From Parablautia intestinalis (lineage in GTDB: Bacteria; Bacillota; Clostridia; Lachnospirales; Lachnospiraceae): a stretch of DNA of 64,000 bases. The translations under genes and the position numbers were made by a program. This document shows, one piece after another, positions 47,740 through 56,432 of this stretch; the stretch's first letter is position 1; the number at the start of each line of letters is the position of its first letter. The notes below the pieces were generated by a model. It was not told the DNA's origin and did not search any database. It worked only from the letters and a program-made list of their open reading frames with translations. Where the stretch lies: positions 1-64,000 of the forward strand of contig RAYQ01000004.1 of assembly GCA_003612395.1 (NCBI GenBank), in the 5' to 3' direction.

Positions 47740-48513
47740 ATGAAATTCAAAAGAAGAATTATGGGTATTTTACTGGCAACAGCCATTATAGCCGGCGGGG
47801 TAGGAATGAATGGCAGTGTGGCCCAGGCAAAGGATTTGAACGATCCGGACAAATACTGTACGTATGAACAATACAGACAGTTAGAGGTGGTTGATTCTAA
47901 AGCGCAAAAGATTACGCAGCTTCTTAATAAGAAAATTGTAGGCTGCCATGATTCCGGCAGTGCCTGGAAAGGTACGGAGGATACAAGATACTAGGTAACA
48001 GATGGTGAAATCAATGCTTTTTAGGATGCGGCGAGAAAATATTTATTCCCTGATAATGATAGTGATCCCGCATGGCTGCATAACTGGGGAAAAGAGGGTT
48101 TACTGAAGCCTGTAGATACAAACGGCATTTCTAATTGGAAAGAAATAGACGGGGTAACGTATCTTACAAGCATAGACTGCGATAATGCAATGGAAGTCAT
48201 AAATCAAGTGAATGCGGCGGTTACGCCTTTTCAGTCAATATTGCAGGCGGAGTGGGAGAGAGAGAACAATTCAAAAGAAGCAAAAGGCCCGGGTCATTCT
48301 CACACCCATAATTACGTGGAAATGACCGTATCGGAAGCAACAAAAACCGCGGACAGGGTGGTTGCGCTGGAATGTACCATCTGCGGACAACAGCAGTCGC
48401 ATGTTACTTTGATAGGAAGTGCTGTAAATGAGTTTATAAAGGATACGGTGGCAAAGTTAGAGTTTGGGGCTTTTTCGGCAGCTTTTTTCGGCAGTAGACC
48501 AAAAGCGCAATAA
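47740..48513 (+). pseudogene. Secreted protein gene with two in-frame amber codons
   Basis: ATG 47740 follows GGAGG and starts a clear signal peptide (basic start, hydrophobic core, SVAQAKD cleavage region). The same frame stays open to TAA at 48511 except for TAG at 47992 and TAG at 48022. Without them it would be a 257-codon protein ending in a region with GHSHTHNY and ECTICG, like clostridial surface proteins. Both stops could come from CAG (Gln) by C-to-T change. TAG ends many intact genes in this window, so recoding is unlikely; I read it as a recent pseudogene. Confidence 0.65.
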
Positions 48514-48670
48514 TCCGGGTTACTATGTTGTTACCAAAAGACTGGTATGATCCGGGCCAATTACCATAATGCTCCACAAAACATATGGTTAATTAGCCTG
48601 GGTTAACCAGGGAACATTACAAAAATGGAAAGGGACAGTATGGGTATTATGAGCTTCGCCGGAAAATACA

Positions 48671-49121
48671 ATGCAGGAGAGAAATCAAAATTTCGAGGAG
48701 CATTATTTTCAGGAGTATTCGGGGGCTATCTATGAAAAAGTTAAGTATCCTCCGGAAGAACTGAAATGCTGCCCTTTTTTGAAAAAGGAGATATGGAAAC
48801 GCTGCTTCCGGCTATGGCGGAGCGAGGGGAAATTTACGATGTGATAAATATCGACCGGGTGCTGGATATGGTGGATGATGTGGATCTTTGTCTTGACAGG
48901 ATAGGGAAGGTAATGGATCAACAATCTACTGGTTAAATCCTTTTTCCAATTATTATGAAAAGCCTGAAACAGGAAAGGCAGCCCATAAGACAGCCGTATG
49001 CCTTGAAAACCTGTTCCATGATATTTCCATGGAACGTACTGTGGAGACTTACCGTATGCTGGGCGATATGGGATTTGGAAGGGAGATAGTGGGAGTTTTC
49101 AAGAAGGGTGCAAATAGCTGA
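48671..49121 (+). pseudogene. Decayed coding remnants
   Basis: Three consecutive stretches in different frames read as protein-like: one from ATG 48671 (NFEEHYFQEY, then KVKYPPEELK), a second around 48766-48937 (MLPFFEKGDMETLLPAMAER) and a third to TGA 49119 (NPFSNYYEKPETGKAAHKTA). They look like one gene broken by at least two frameshifts. I do not recognise the family. The preceding 157 bases (48514-48670) hold no gene. Confidence 0.4.
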
Positions 49122-49143
49122 GCTATACACAGGCCTGTGCGGC

Positions 49144-49178
49144 GGGCAGGAAGAAAATCTTCCTGCCCAATGATTTTT
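49144..49178 (+). terminator. Hairpin after decayed genes
   Basis: A perfect 11-bp stem (GGGCAGGAAGA, loop AAA, complement to 49168) is followed by AATGATTTTT. It lies just beyond the 3' end of the split cotJC. Confidence 0.65.
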
Positions 49179-49383
49179 AACATTTACACTTGTCAAACTC
49201 AGGGTTAAACGCATAGAAATTCTTGGAATCCAGCTTATCCTGGACGATGCGCAGGGCCTCACCAAATCGTTGAAAATGCACGATTTCACGAGCGCGTAAG
49301 AAGCGGATAGGGTCGCATACGTCACTGTCATGTACCAGACGTAAAATATTGTCATAGGTTGTGCGCGCTTTTTGCTCTGCTGC
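49177..49383 (-). pseudogene. cotJC: cotJC, 3' part (split gene)
   Basis: This fragment encodes the last 66 or so residues of the spore coat manganese catalase, beginning at AEQKARTTYD and ending after EIVHFQRFGEALRIVQD and a Cys-rich tail. It holds the Glu of AEQKAR and the His of EIVHFQRF, which in Mn-catalases are ligands of the second metal. It has no start signal of its own; a chance ATG at 49389 belongs to the element end. Its continuation is the 5' part ending at 56572. Confidence 0.85.
49376..49383. other. Attachment core, outer left copy
   Basis: TCTGCTGC, also found at 52009-52016 and 56572-56579. On the minus strand it reads GCAGCAGA and codes for Ala-Ala plus the first two bases of the next codon of cotJC. 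It is the inferred crossover site. Confidence 0.75.
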
Positions 49384-49455
49384 GAACATATAAAAACAAC
49401 CTGAAAAAGCAGGCTAATGCTGTTAAAAAATCCACTGGATAAAAATTTCAGTGAA

Positions 49456-51016
49456 TTAAAAATTCCAGTGGATTTCAACATGAACATTTCTTGTACCGGA
49501 AATACGTTTGCCGATAAATATATAATCAACCAGTATTTCAACGATTTCCAGGGTAAGGTGCTTCAAACTGATATATTGCTCAATCAATTCAGAGTGGTTA
49601 TTGCCAGTAGCAATTTTTTCTTCGATTCCGGATAACTGTTTTTCCATCTCAGCGATCACTCGTTCCAACCGATTACGCTCTGTATTAAAGTTTTTTGATA
49701 TTTCTATGTAATCCCTTTCAGATATTAATCCCTTTACCTTATCTGTGTAAAGCTCCCGGATACCATTTGAGTACTCTGCGGCCTTTTTTTCATAGACAGC
49801 CATATCTGAGAGAAGATTGCTTTTTTGCTTTTGTAAATCAGAATGAAACTTTATATTATGTTTTATCTGTTCTTTGTCAAGGTATTTATCTGCCAAGCGG
49901 TTAAGTTCAAGGAGAACAAGCTGCTCTAATTTATCAACGGAAATAAAGGAACCTATACAGGCATTTTGGGCTATATGGCGGTTTGAACACTTCAGATAGT
50001 GTTTGTCACGGGTGCTGGAGGAGCGCATTATATAACCACATCCTGCGCACCGTGCCTATCCAGCAAACAGTCCTATTGTCCCTGTGCGAAAGGGCTTTGT
50101 CCGCTGGGAAAGTAATCTTTGCACAGTGTCCCAAAGCTCACGGTCAATAATCGGCTCATGGGTTCCTTCCACAACATACCACTCACTTTTGGGGCGCGGC
50201 TTGTTCTGCTTTGTCTTGTAAGATGTGCTGCCATACCTGCCCTGTACCATATTTCCAATATACATTTCATTGATCAACATGTCAGAGATAGCAAAGTATT
50301 TCCATAGAGTGCTGTTTCCGGTATTGGGCTGTCTGTAGCGCAGACCGTGCAGAGCTTATACTCCGTTGGGTTTGGTATGCCTCTGTCATTGAGCATACGG
50401 GCGATTGCGGTTTTTCCATACCCCTGTGAAAAAAGGGTAAATACTTCCCGTACAGTGGCTGCAGCCTCTTCGTCAATAATCAGGTGTCCTTTTTTATCTG
50501 GATCTTTCCTGTATATCCATACAGGGCAAAAGAACCGATGTGGAGGCCGTTTACCCGTCTGTTAGTCAAAACGCTGCGGATATTTTCAGACATATCCTCT
50601 AAATACTATTCGTTGACAAGACCGTTAATCTGACGGGATTTTTTATTACCTTTGTTTGCGGTGTCAGCATTATCAACAATACTGATGAAGCGAATACCCC
50701 AAACAGGGAAAAGCCCATGGATATACTTTTCCACAAGCTCAAGTTCACGGGTAAAACGCGATTGTGTTTTACCCAGGACAATATCAAATTTGTGCTGCTG
50801 GGCATCCTTTAACAGGCGGTTAAACTCTGGACGGCGTCTGTCAGCTCCTGTATAATCGTCATCGCTGTAGATATTGTAAAGTTCCCATCCCTGTTCCATG
50901 GCATATTGCAGCAGCATTGTCTTTTGATTTTGTATGCTGACAGAATCATCAGTTTCAAATTGCTTGTTTTTATCTTCCTCGGATAAACGGCAGTAGATAG
51001 CTGCTTTCATAGGCAT
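49456..51016 (-). pseudogene. Large serine recombinase, inactivated
   Basis: The frame begins like the intact recombinase of element B (AAIYCRLSEEDKNK, with the catalytic Ser) but meets TAG near 50607 where B has Trp, then frameshifts near 50510 and 50345, and another TAG near 50070. The C-terminal third (about 190 codons to 49456) is open. Similarity to the 52056-53615 protein is very high throughout. It cannot give a full recombinase. Confidence 0.85.
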
Positions 51017-51206
51017 TCCTTTTCATCCCTCCTTAAAAGATAAAAGCAGGACTGCTCCTTTTGGTTCATTTCCAGCCTGCTAAAGAGTTGAAGCCATGCT
51101 TTGGTAAATTTGTCTTTGGAAGTGGCGCTTTTACCACCTTTAAAAATGCTTCCAGGCTCTGTTTATGCAGTGATGATTTGCATATCTGCCGGAGGATGAC
51201 GAAACT
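51007..51206 (-). pseudogene. Relic of small recombinase-linked ORF
   Basis: The C-terminal part (GKSATSKDKFTKAWLQL) matches the small ORF of element B (STTSKDNFTKAWIHL), but an in-frame TAA precedes it. Its TGA overlaps the recombinase ATG (ATGA), suggesting that the two were once translated together. Confidence 0.55.
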
Positions 51207-51223
51207 TTTTCTGGTTGCATGTC

Positions 51224-51253
51224 AACATATGTGGAATTACTTGTACGCTATGC
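51224..51253 (-). promoter_or_regulatory. Sigma-E-like promoter, element A
   Basis: On the minus strand, GCATAGC (51253-51247), a 15-base spacer and CATATGTT (51231-51224). It is conserved at the same place in element B. Confidence 0.4.
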
Positions 51254-51269
51254 AGAGAAATGGTATAAT
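51241..51269 (+). promoter_or_regulatory. Promoter of prepilin peptidase gene
   Basis: TTGTAC (51241-51246), a 17-base spacer and a perfect TATAAT (51264-51269). Element B keeps TTGTAC but has no TATAAT at the matching distance. Confidence 0.7.
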
Positions 51270-51321
51270 AATGACCCAATATAGATTTGTGCAACAAAGC
51301 AACGTAGAAATGGAGATAAAA

Positions 51322-51984
51322 GTGATAAAAATACTTTCCATGAGTCTGTGGCTGATTCGGTTTGCCATAGGGGCCTGTGTGTTTCATTTTTTTTATGTGA
51401 TAATCTGCAGATTTACTGCAGGGAGAGCAAGGATCCCTGACAGATATTTCCGGGGAGAGATGGCAGGAGGACTTTTCTTTATCTGCTGTGGAGCCCGTTT
51501 TGGCTGCGGACGGTGGGGGCTTTTGTCAGTACATGGTATGATAGCGTTTCTTTATCTTGGAATTTTAACAGTAATTGCTTTTATAGATTGGAACACAAGG
51601 ATCATATTTGATTGTTTTCATATATTTATTGCACTTCTGGGAATTGCGGCAGTATGGTTATGGCCGGAGCATAATCTGATGGACCGCCTGATTGGTGCTG
51701 CGGCTGTGGCAGGGCCTATGCTGTTGCTGGCTTTTGTGGTGGAGGGCGCTTTTGGAGGAGGCGATATTAAGCTGATGGCGGTAAGTGGTTTTCTGCTGGG
51801 CTGGAGGGCTGTTTTGTCAGCCATTCTGCTTGGGGTTTTTGCAGGAGGCGCTTACTGTATCTGTATGCTGGCGGCGAAAAAGCTTTCCCGCAAGGATTCC
51901 TTTGCCCTCGGGCCGTTTTTGGCCTTTGGTCTTGGCATCGCACTTTTTTGGGGAGACCGGATTGCGGAACTGTACCTGATTTGA
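51322..51984 (+). CDS. A24 prepilin peptidase
   Basis: This is a membrane aspartic protease of about 220 residues with both catalytic Asp sites, IDWNTRIIFD and FGGGDIKLM, and about six hydrophobic segments. Such enzymes cut leader peptides of type IV pilins and pseudopilins. The N-terminal methyltransferase domain of PilD is missing, as in TadV-like short forms. GTG 51322 has GGAG six bases upstream; the open frame continues 87 codons further but that part overlaps element-end sequence. No pilin or assembly gene is nearby, so it is isolated cargo in element A. Confidence 0.8.
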   Translation: MIKILSMSLWLIRFAIGACVFHFFYVIICRFTAGRARIPDRYFRGEMAGGLFFICCGARFGCGRWGLLSVHGMIAFLYLGILTVIAFIDWNTRIIFDCFHIFIALLGIAAVWLWPEHNLMDRLIGAAAVAGPMLLLAFVVEGAFGGGDIKLMAVSGFLLGWRAVLSAILLGVFAGGAYCICMLAAKKLSRKDSFALGPFLAFGLGIALFWGDRIAELYLI

Positions 51985-52008
51985 TTCCGTTCTTACGAGA
52001 CTGCCCCA

Positions 52009-52016
52009 TCTGCTGC
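52009..52016. other. Attachment core, middle copy
   Basis: TCTGCTGC at the junction of element A's right end and element B's left end (TATAAGAACAACTT follows). Confidence 0.7.
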
Positions 52017-52055
52017 AATACTATAAGAACAACTTTTGATTAATAAGTTTATGAG

Positions 52056-53615
52056 TTAGAAACTCCAGTGAATTTCAATCGGAACGTCCCTTGTTCCTGG
52101 AATACGCTTACCAACGGATATATAATCAATCAGTGTTTCCACGATTTCACGGGTAAGGTGTTCCAAGTTGGTGTATTGCGAGGTAAGTTCGCGGCGGTTA
52201 TCACCAGCCGCTTGTTTTTCTTCGATTTCGGATAACTGATCATGTCCGTCCGCAATCATACGCTCCAAACGGTTGCGGTCAGTGGTAAACTCCTTTGACA
52301 TTTCCACATAATCGCTTTCGGATATTAAGCCCTTTACCTTATCCATGTAAAGTTCTCGAATACCTTTTGAATACTCCGCAACCTTTTTTTCATAGACTGC
52401 TATATCAGAAAGTAGGCGGTTTTTTTGTCCTTGCAAGTTATCACTAAATTCAACATTCTGCTCTAACGCGTCTTTGTCAAGATACTCCGCAGCTAAACGG
52501 TTAAGCTCACGGGTTACAAGCTGCTCCAATTTATCAACGGAAATAAAGGAACCAATACAAGCGTCTTTAGCTACATGGCGGTTTGAGCATTGCAGATAGT
52601 GTCTGCCCCGATTTTTGGAAGAGCGCATGGTATAACCGCAGTTGGCACACCGGGCTTTTCTTGCGAATAAACCTATTGTACCAATAGCAAAGGGTTTTGC
52701 TCTCTGTGAGATTAACGCCTGTACTCTGTCCCATAGCTCACGGTCAATGATTGGCTCATGGGTTCCCTCCACAATATACCATTCACTTTTGGGGCGGGGT
52801 TTGTTCTGCTTTGTCTTATAGGACACGCTGCCATATTTGCCCTGTACCATATTTCCGATATAGATTTCATTTATCAGCATATCAGAGATAGCAAAGTATT
52901 TCCAAAGGGTGCTGTTTTTGGTTTTGGGCTGCTGGTAGCGCAGCCCATGCAAACGCTTATATTCCGTTGGATTTGGTACGCCCCGGTCATTGAGCATACG
53001 GGCGATTGCAGTTTTTCCGTAACCTTGTGCAAATAGGGTAAATACTTCACGGACAACGGCAGCGGCTTCTTCGTCGATGATCAAGTGTCCCTTTTGATCG
53101 GGGTCTTTCTTGTAACCGTAAAGAGCAAACGCGCCAATGTGAAAACCGTTTACCCGTCTGTTTGTCAAAACGCTTCGGATATTTTCGGACATATCCTCTA
53201 AGTACCATTCATTGACAAGCCCGTTAATCTGGCGGGATTTTTTGTTTCCCCTGTTTGCGGTGTCTGCGTTGTCAACAATACTGATGAAGCGAATACCCCA
53301 AATAGGGAAAAGTCCGTGTATGTACTTTTCCACAAGTTCCAGCTCACGGGTAAAACGTGACTGTGTTTTGCAGAGGATAATATCAAATTTGTGCTGCTCT
53401 GCGTCCTTTAGCAGACGGTTAAATTCCGGGCGGCGTCTGTCTGCGCCCGCGTAGTCATCGTCGCTGTAAATATTGTAAAGTTCCCACCCCTGTTCCATAG
53501 CGTATTGCAGTAACATCGATTTCTGGTTTTGTATGCTGCCGGAGTCATCGGTTTCAGATTGCTTGTTTTTGTCTTCCTCGGATAAGCGGCAGTAAATAGC
53601 TGCTTTTATACTCAT
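52056..53615 (-). CDS. Large serine recombinase
   Basis: The 519-residue site-specific recombinase is intact. It has an N-terminal resolvase domain with the nucleophilic Ser in YCRLSEEDK and conserved Arg in SRFTRELE, a central recombinase domain, a zinc ribbon (CANCGY with CSNRHVAKDAC) and a coiled-coil region near 410-470. It belongs to the TnpX/SpoIVCA type, which cuts at a 2-base core and integrates or excises elements. It is the only enzyme here able to act on the three TCTGCTGC sites. AGGAGG lies 11 bases before ATG 53615. Confidence 0.93.
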   Translation of the reverse strand: MSIKAAIYCRLSEEDKNKQSETDDSGSIQNQKSMLLQYAMEQGWELYNIYSDDDYAGADRRRPEFNRLLKDAEQHKFDIILCKTQSRFTRELELVEKYIHGLFPIWGIRFISIVDNADTANRGNKKSRQINGLVNEWYLEDMSENIRSVLTNRRVNGFHIGAFALYGYKKDPDQKGHLIIDEEAAAVVREVFTLFAQGYGKTAIARMLNDRGVPNPTEYKRLHGLRYQQPKTKNSTLWKYFAISDMLINEIYIGNMVQGKYGSVSYKTKQNKPRPKSEWYIVEGTHEPIIDRELWDRVQALISQRAKPFAIGTIGLFARKARCANCGYTMRSSKNRGRHYLQCSNRHVAKDACIGSFISVDKLEQLVTRELNRLAAEYLDKDALEQNVEFSDNLQGQKNRLLSDIAVYEKKVAEYSKGIRELYMDKVKGLISESDYVEMSKEFTTDRNRLERMIADGHDQLSEIEEKQAAGDNRRELTSQYTNLEHLTREIVETLIDYISVGKRIPGTRDVPIEIHWSF

Positions 53616-53706
53616 TCGTTTTTATCCCTCCTTAAGAGATAAAAACAAGCCTGCTCCATATATCTATTATATATGGTAATATATGACTTGCAAATTATCG
53701 TTTTCT

Positions 53707-53880
53707 TTAAATTGATTTATTGATAAATTCAGAGGCGGCAGGTGAAGCCTGGCATCCGTTGTTTTTCTCAAGCTGATTGATAAGGTGGATCCATGCTTTG
53801 GTAAAATTATCTTTAGAAGTTGTGCTTTCACCATTTTTAAATATATTTTTGCAAATATTTTTTGGATCTGTATTGGACAA
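53707..53880 (-). CDS. Small recombinase-linked protein
   Basis: The 57-residue product starts at TTG 53880, five bases after AAAGGTG. The central part (STTSKDNFTKAWIHLINQLEK) is conserved in the relic of element A, where it directly abuts the recombinase gene. Conservation in both elements and position before the recombinase suggest an accessory role such as a recombination directionality factor or repressor; there is no motif to prove it. Confidence 0.55.
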   Translation of the reverse strand: MSNTDPKNICKNIFKNGESTTSKDNFTKAWIHLINQLEKNNGCQASPAASEFINKSI

Positions 53881-53908
53881 GATATCACCTTTCTTTGAGC
53901 TATATGAC

Positions 53909-53938
53909 AACGTATGTAGAATTACTTGTACGTTATGC
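53909..53938 (-). promoter_or_regulatory. Sigma-E-like promoter, element B
   Basis: On the minus strand, GCATAAC (53938-53932), a 15-base spacer and CATACGTT (53916-53909). The -10 matches the sigma-E consensus at seven of eight positions. Transcription would start about ten bases before the ribosome site of the small ORF. Confidence 0.45.
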
Positions 53939-54133
53939 TGATCTTATGAAAATGAAAGTTGCTGAAAGATTGTTCAAATTTTTGAAATTGTTCTTGAAAA
54001 ATTTTTACCTTTCACTAATAGCAGACGGGAGAGGGCAAAAAGTAAGCAGTTTATAGAAAGCTTATAATTTTTATTAGTTTCTTGGTCTTTTGAATTGGGT
54101 TGTTGTTTTATAGACAAAAAATAATAGTATGTA

Positions 54134-54277
54134 GTGCATAGAATATGCCAAGAGCCGAGGGTATGGGGCGCTAAGCGGAGCGTAGACCGGAAGCCCCATC
54201 AAGTAAGCCAGAGTGGCTCAAAACGCACGGAGTGGGTTTTGAGTTACGCAGGCGAAACTTGCTTTTGCCTGATTTTT
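54134..54277 (+). ncRNA. Structured RNA candidate ending in a terminator
   Basis: A run of stems covers almost every base: ATGGGGC/GCCCCAT (54163-54169, 54193-54199); GTAA/TTAC (54203-54206, 54244-54247) closing a junction with GCCA-GAG-TGGC and TCAAAAC/GTTTTGA (54218-54224, 54236-54242); and a 9-bp terminator stem (54249-54257, 54263-54271) followed by ATTTTT. A weak promoter (TTGTTG, 16 bases, TAATAG) ends at 54127. There is no protein-like frame. I do not recognise the class. Confidence 0.5.
54249..54276 (+). terminator. Terminator of the RNA candidate
   Basis: CAGGCGAAA pairs with TTTTGCCTG (one G-T wobble) around the loop CTTGC, followed by ATTTTT. Confidence 0.75.
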
Positions 54278-54513
54278 GGGTAATATGCTTGTCAATCTGA
54301 ATGCTAATAGATTTTACAGACAAAAAATCTTTTATGCCAGGGTAAAGTTTTTGTAGGAAAAAGAATAGAAGAAATAGGAAAGCTGAATATTATCCTCCTT
54401 GGGAGCCACTAGTTTCCCGCCTGAGAGCCACCCTGGACACAAGATATAGTAGTACTGCCTCTGCTGCTTAAAAATACACCAGAGGCAATAACAGGTACAG
54501 CTTCTTCAGACGA

Positions 54514-54655
54514 TCACGATTCCATTTCGTCAACAAGCTTTTTCAGGTTCTTTGAATCATACAGCTTTCTCAGGCTTGTTTCATTTGTAGGTAATTCACA
54601 AGCATTATGGATGAGCCTGTCCATGATGAAATCTGCCTGCGTTCCGCCGCCGGAC
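54514..54655 (-). pseudogene. istB C-terminal fragment
   Basis: About 46 codons reading GTQADFIMDRLIHNACELP to a TGA at 54514, typical of the end of the IS21 helper ATPase IstB. The P-loop part is missing. Confidence 0.65.
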
Positions 54656-56191
54656 ATTTAAAGTAAGCATTCCTTTTTTATAATAATCTGCGCCTCTGAC
54701 AATTCCGAATTTCTGATTGCTTTCCTTAAACTCAGTGAGTTCTTTTGCACTGTTTATGCTCCTGGCATGGGAATATATAGTCTTACAATAAGGCATATGG
54801 TATTGCCCAAGCGCTTTATCACATGCTTTTTCAAAGACTTCCGGTGTATAGATATCCACTATGGAAAGTATGGCCCCTGCTGCCTGCAGGGGTTGTTCTT
54901 TCACTTTTGTCCCGTCAAACATCCTACGGATTACTTCAAAGGTTTTGGGGCCTGTTTCCATTGCCCTGTCGCGCAGGGCATCCACTGACAGATTTTCCCG
55001 AAGCGGGAATGGCAGATGAGCCGGCTCTGTCCGCATGCCGTTTGCCATATGTCCGGGAAGTATCTGATCTCTTCCTATCTCTGTTCTGTTATAATAGATA
55101 AATACAAGATGGCTGCTAAATTTGACATCCACCTTGTATCCGATATACCTGTATGGAACGGAATACCGGCCTTTGTTCCACCATATATGGGAGTTGCTGC
55201 CGGCTTTATGCCCGTAAGACCATTCACAGGCTTCACAGGGAATAAGCGGCAGGGCTCTCAGGTATGGTTTTCTTCCGTTTCAAAGATGCTCCGGCGGCTT
55301 CCGGAAAGTCTTGTCATTGAATTCTTTTACCGCTTTTCGGATTCCGGCATTTAATGCGGCTAATGATGGGAAGGTATCATTTCTGAGTTTTGCAATGACA
55401 GCCGCAGCAGTCTTACCCGCACTCCCTTCCGCATCTGCTTTCCGCTTCGGCTTTTTGACGCCTGCCGGCATGATAGCGACGGAATAATACTGGCCAAGAG
55501 AAAGATATGCCTCATTTAGTATGATCTCACCTCTTTTAGGATGTGGGGTCACTGCGGTTTTTAAGTTATCACAGACAACTTTTACCGGTGTCCCGCCAAA
55601 AAACCGGAACATGTTTACATGACAGGAAAGCCATGCTTTTTCATCCATACCGGCTGCGGCTTCCACATAGCTTATCTGGCTGCAGGGCATAGTTGCAGCA
55701 AACAGGTATGCTGTTATACGTTCCCCGGTATCCGGCTCCGTATAGCTCGTTGCAGGGCCGGACCAGTAAACTTCAATCTCTAATCCGAGTTTGTGTTCTA
55801 TGTGGCTCGTATAGTTTTTATCTGCCGTAAATTTCTTATAATTTTTAGCAAATGTAATATAAGAACATGCACTTACCCCGTCTTTCTCACATCTGGCACG
55901 GTATTCTTCCCAAAAGAGCTTGCCTGTGACGCCTGTCTTCTTTAATTCCTTATGGACGTAAGAATAATCAACCGGCGCATATCCGGGCTTATATTTAAGC
56001 TTATCCGGATAAAACAGTCCGCAGAGTCTGTCGTCATCCCGTTCGGAAATGTCATCCCACTATCTGCCTGACTGTAAAAACAATGCCTGGACTTCGGCAG
56101 CGGTGTTTCTGGATACACTTAAAACTTTTGACACCTCTCCTGCGCTTGGATTTTTTCCCGGAAGTTCCAGAATGCTTCCGACTTTTTTCAT
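54656..56191 (-). pseudogene. istA transposase, frameshifted
   Basis: Starts at ATG 56191 (MKKVGSILELPGKNPSAG), meets TAG near 56060, runs open with the retroviral-type integrase region (WSGPATSYTEPDTGER, GGTPVKVVCDNLKTAV), shifts frame near 55285 and continues to about 54660 with the IstA C-terminus (CKTIYSHARSINSA). The stop and frameshifts inactivate it. Confidence 0.75.
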
Positions 56192-56317
56192 CTGTCAGTG
56201 GAGCAGGTCATGGCGGAACTGGATATTTCGAGAGCTACCGTATTTAGGGATTATGCAAAAATTAAAAGAGTTACAGGTGCATCATATGATAAAAACACCT
56301 CAACATGGACTTTATAA
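56192..56317 (+). pseudogene. Helix-turn-helix gene fragment
   Basis: The last 42 codons of a gene, reading VMAELDISRATVFRDYAKI then KRVTGASYDK to TAA 56315, look like a winged-helix or HTH domain. The upstream part has been replaced by the IS21 remnant, whose istA start touches it. The family is unknown. The AGTCTCA array begins seven bases after its stop. Confidence 0.5.
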
Positions 56318-56323
56318 AATCTC

Positions 56324-56376
56324 AGTCTCAAGTCAGTCTCATGCAGTCTCAAACAGTCTGGACCCGCTTTGAGACT
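56324..56376 (+). repeat. AGTCTCA direct-repeat array
   Basis: AGTCTCA at 56324, 56335 and 56345, a degenerate AGTCTGG at 56355 and the inverted TGAGACT at 56370. The spacing of 10-11 bases puts all copies on one face of the helix, as in iterons or cooperative operators. Confidence 0.75.
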
Positions 56377-56432
56377 GAAAAAGTGCTTTTTTTCAAGGAT
56401 TTATAGGAATGAACTATAGAAAGTATCATTCC

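Larger units (their letters stand above)
49384..52016. mobile_element. Integrative element A (degenerate)
   Basis: A 2.6-kb element between two TCTGCTGC cores. Its left end (TATAAAAACAACC, then CCAGTG and ATTTCAAC) matches the left end of element B. Its right end (GTTCTTAC, then GCCCCATCTGCTGC) matches the right end of B. It holds a broken large serine recombinase, the relic of a small ORF, and an intact prepilin peptidase gene on the opposite strand. Confidence 0.75.
54405..56191 (-). mobile_element. IS21-family insertion sequence, decayed
   Basis: The left end near 54405-54450 carries two imperfect copies of a GTGGCTC-type end repeat. Inside, minus-strand remnants match IstA (most of its length, broken) and the C-terminus of the IstB ATPase. 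An internal deletion joins the end of istA to the end of istB near 54656. It is not able to transpose. Confidence 0.7.

Noticed and set aside
47992-48024. Pyrrolysine or recoded UAG
   Set aside because: TAG is the normal stop of many intact genes here (for example ilvB, leuC, leuD) and the flanks are decayed, so a pseudogene is more likely.
51061-51321. 87-codon N-terminal extension of the prepilin peptidase
   Set aside because: It overlaps the conserved element sequence and the promoter; GTG 51322 with GGAG upstream gives a normal family start.
54150-54280. CRISPR-like or tandem repeat array
   Set aside because: The stretch has different hairpins rather than regularly spaced identical repeats.
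55016-55354. Plus-strand frames over the IS21 remnant
   Set aside because: They are antisense to recognisable IstA sequence and have no ribosome sites.
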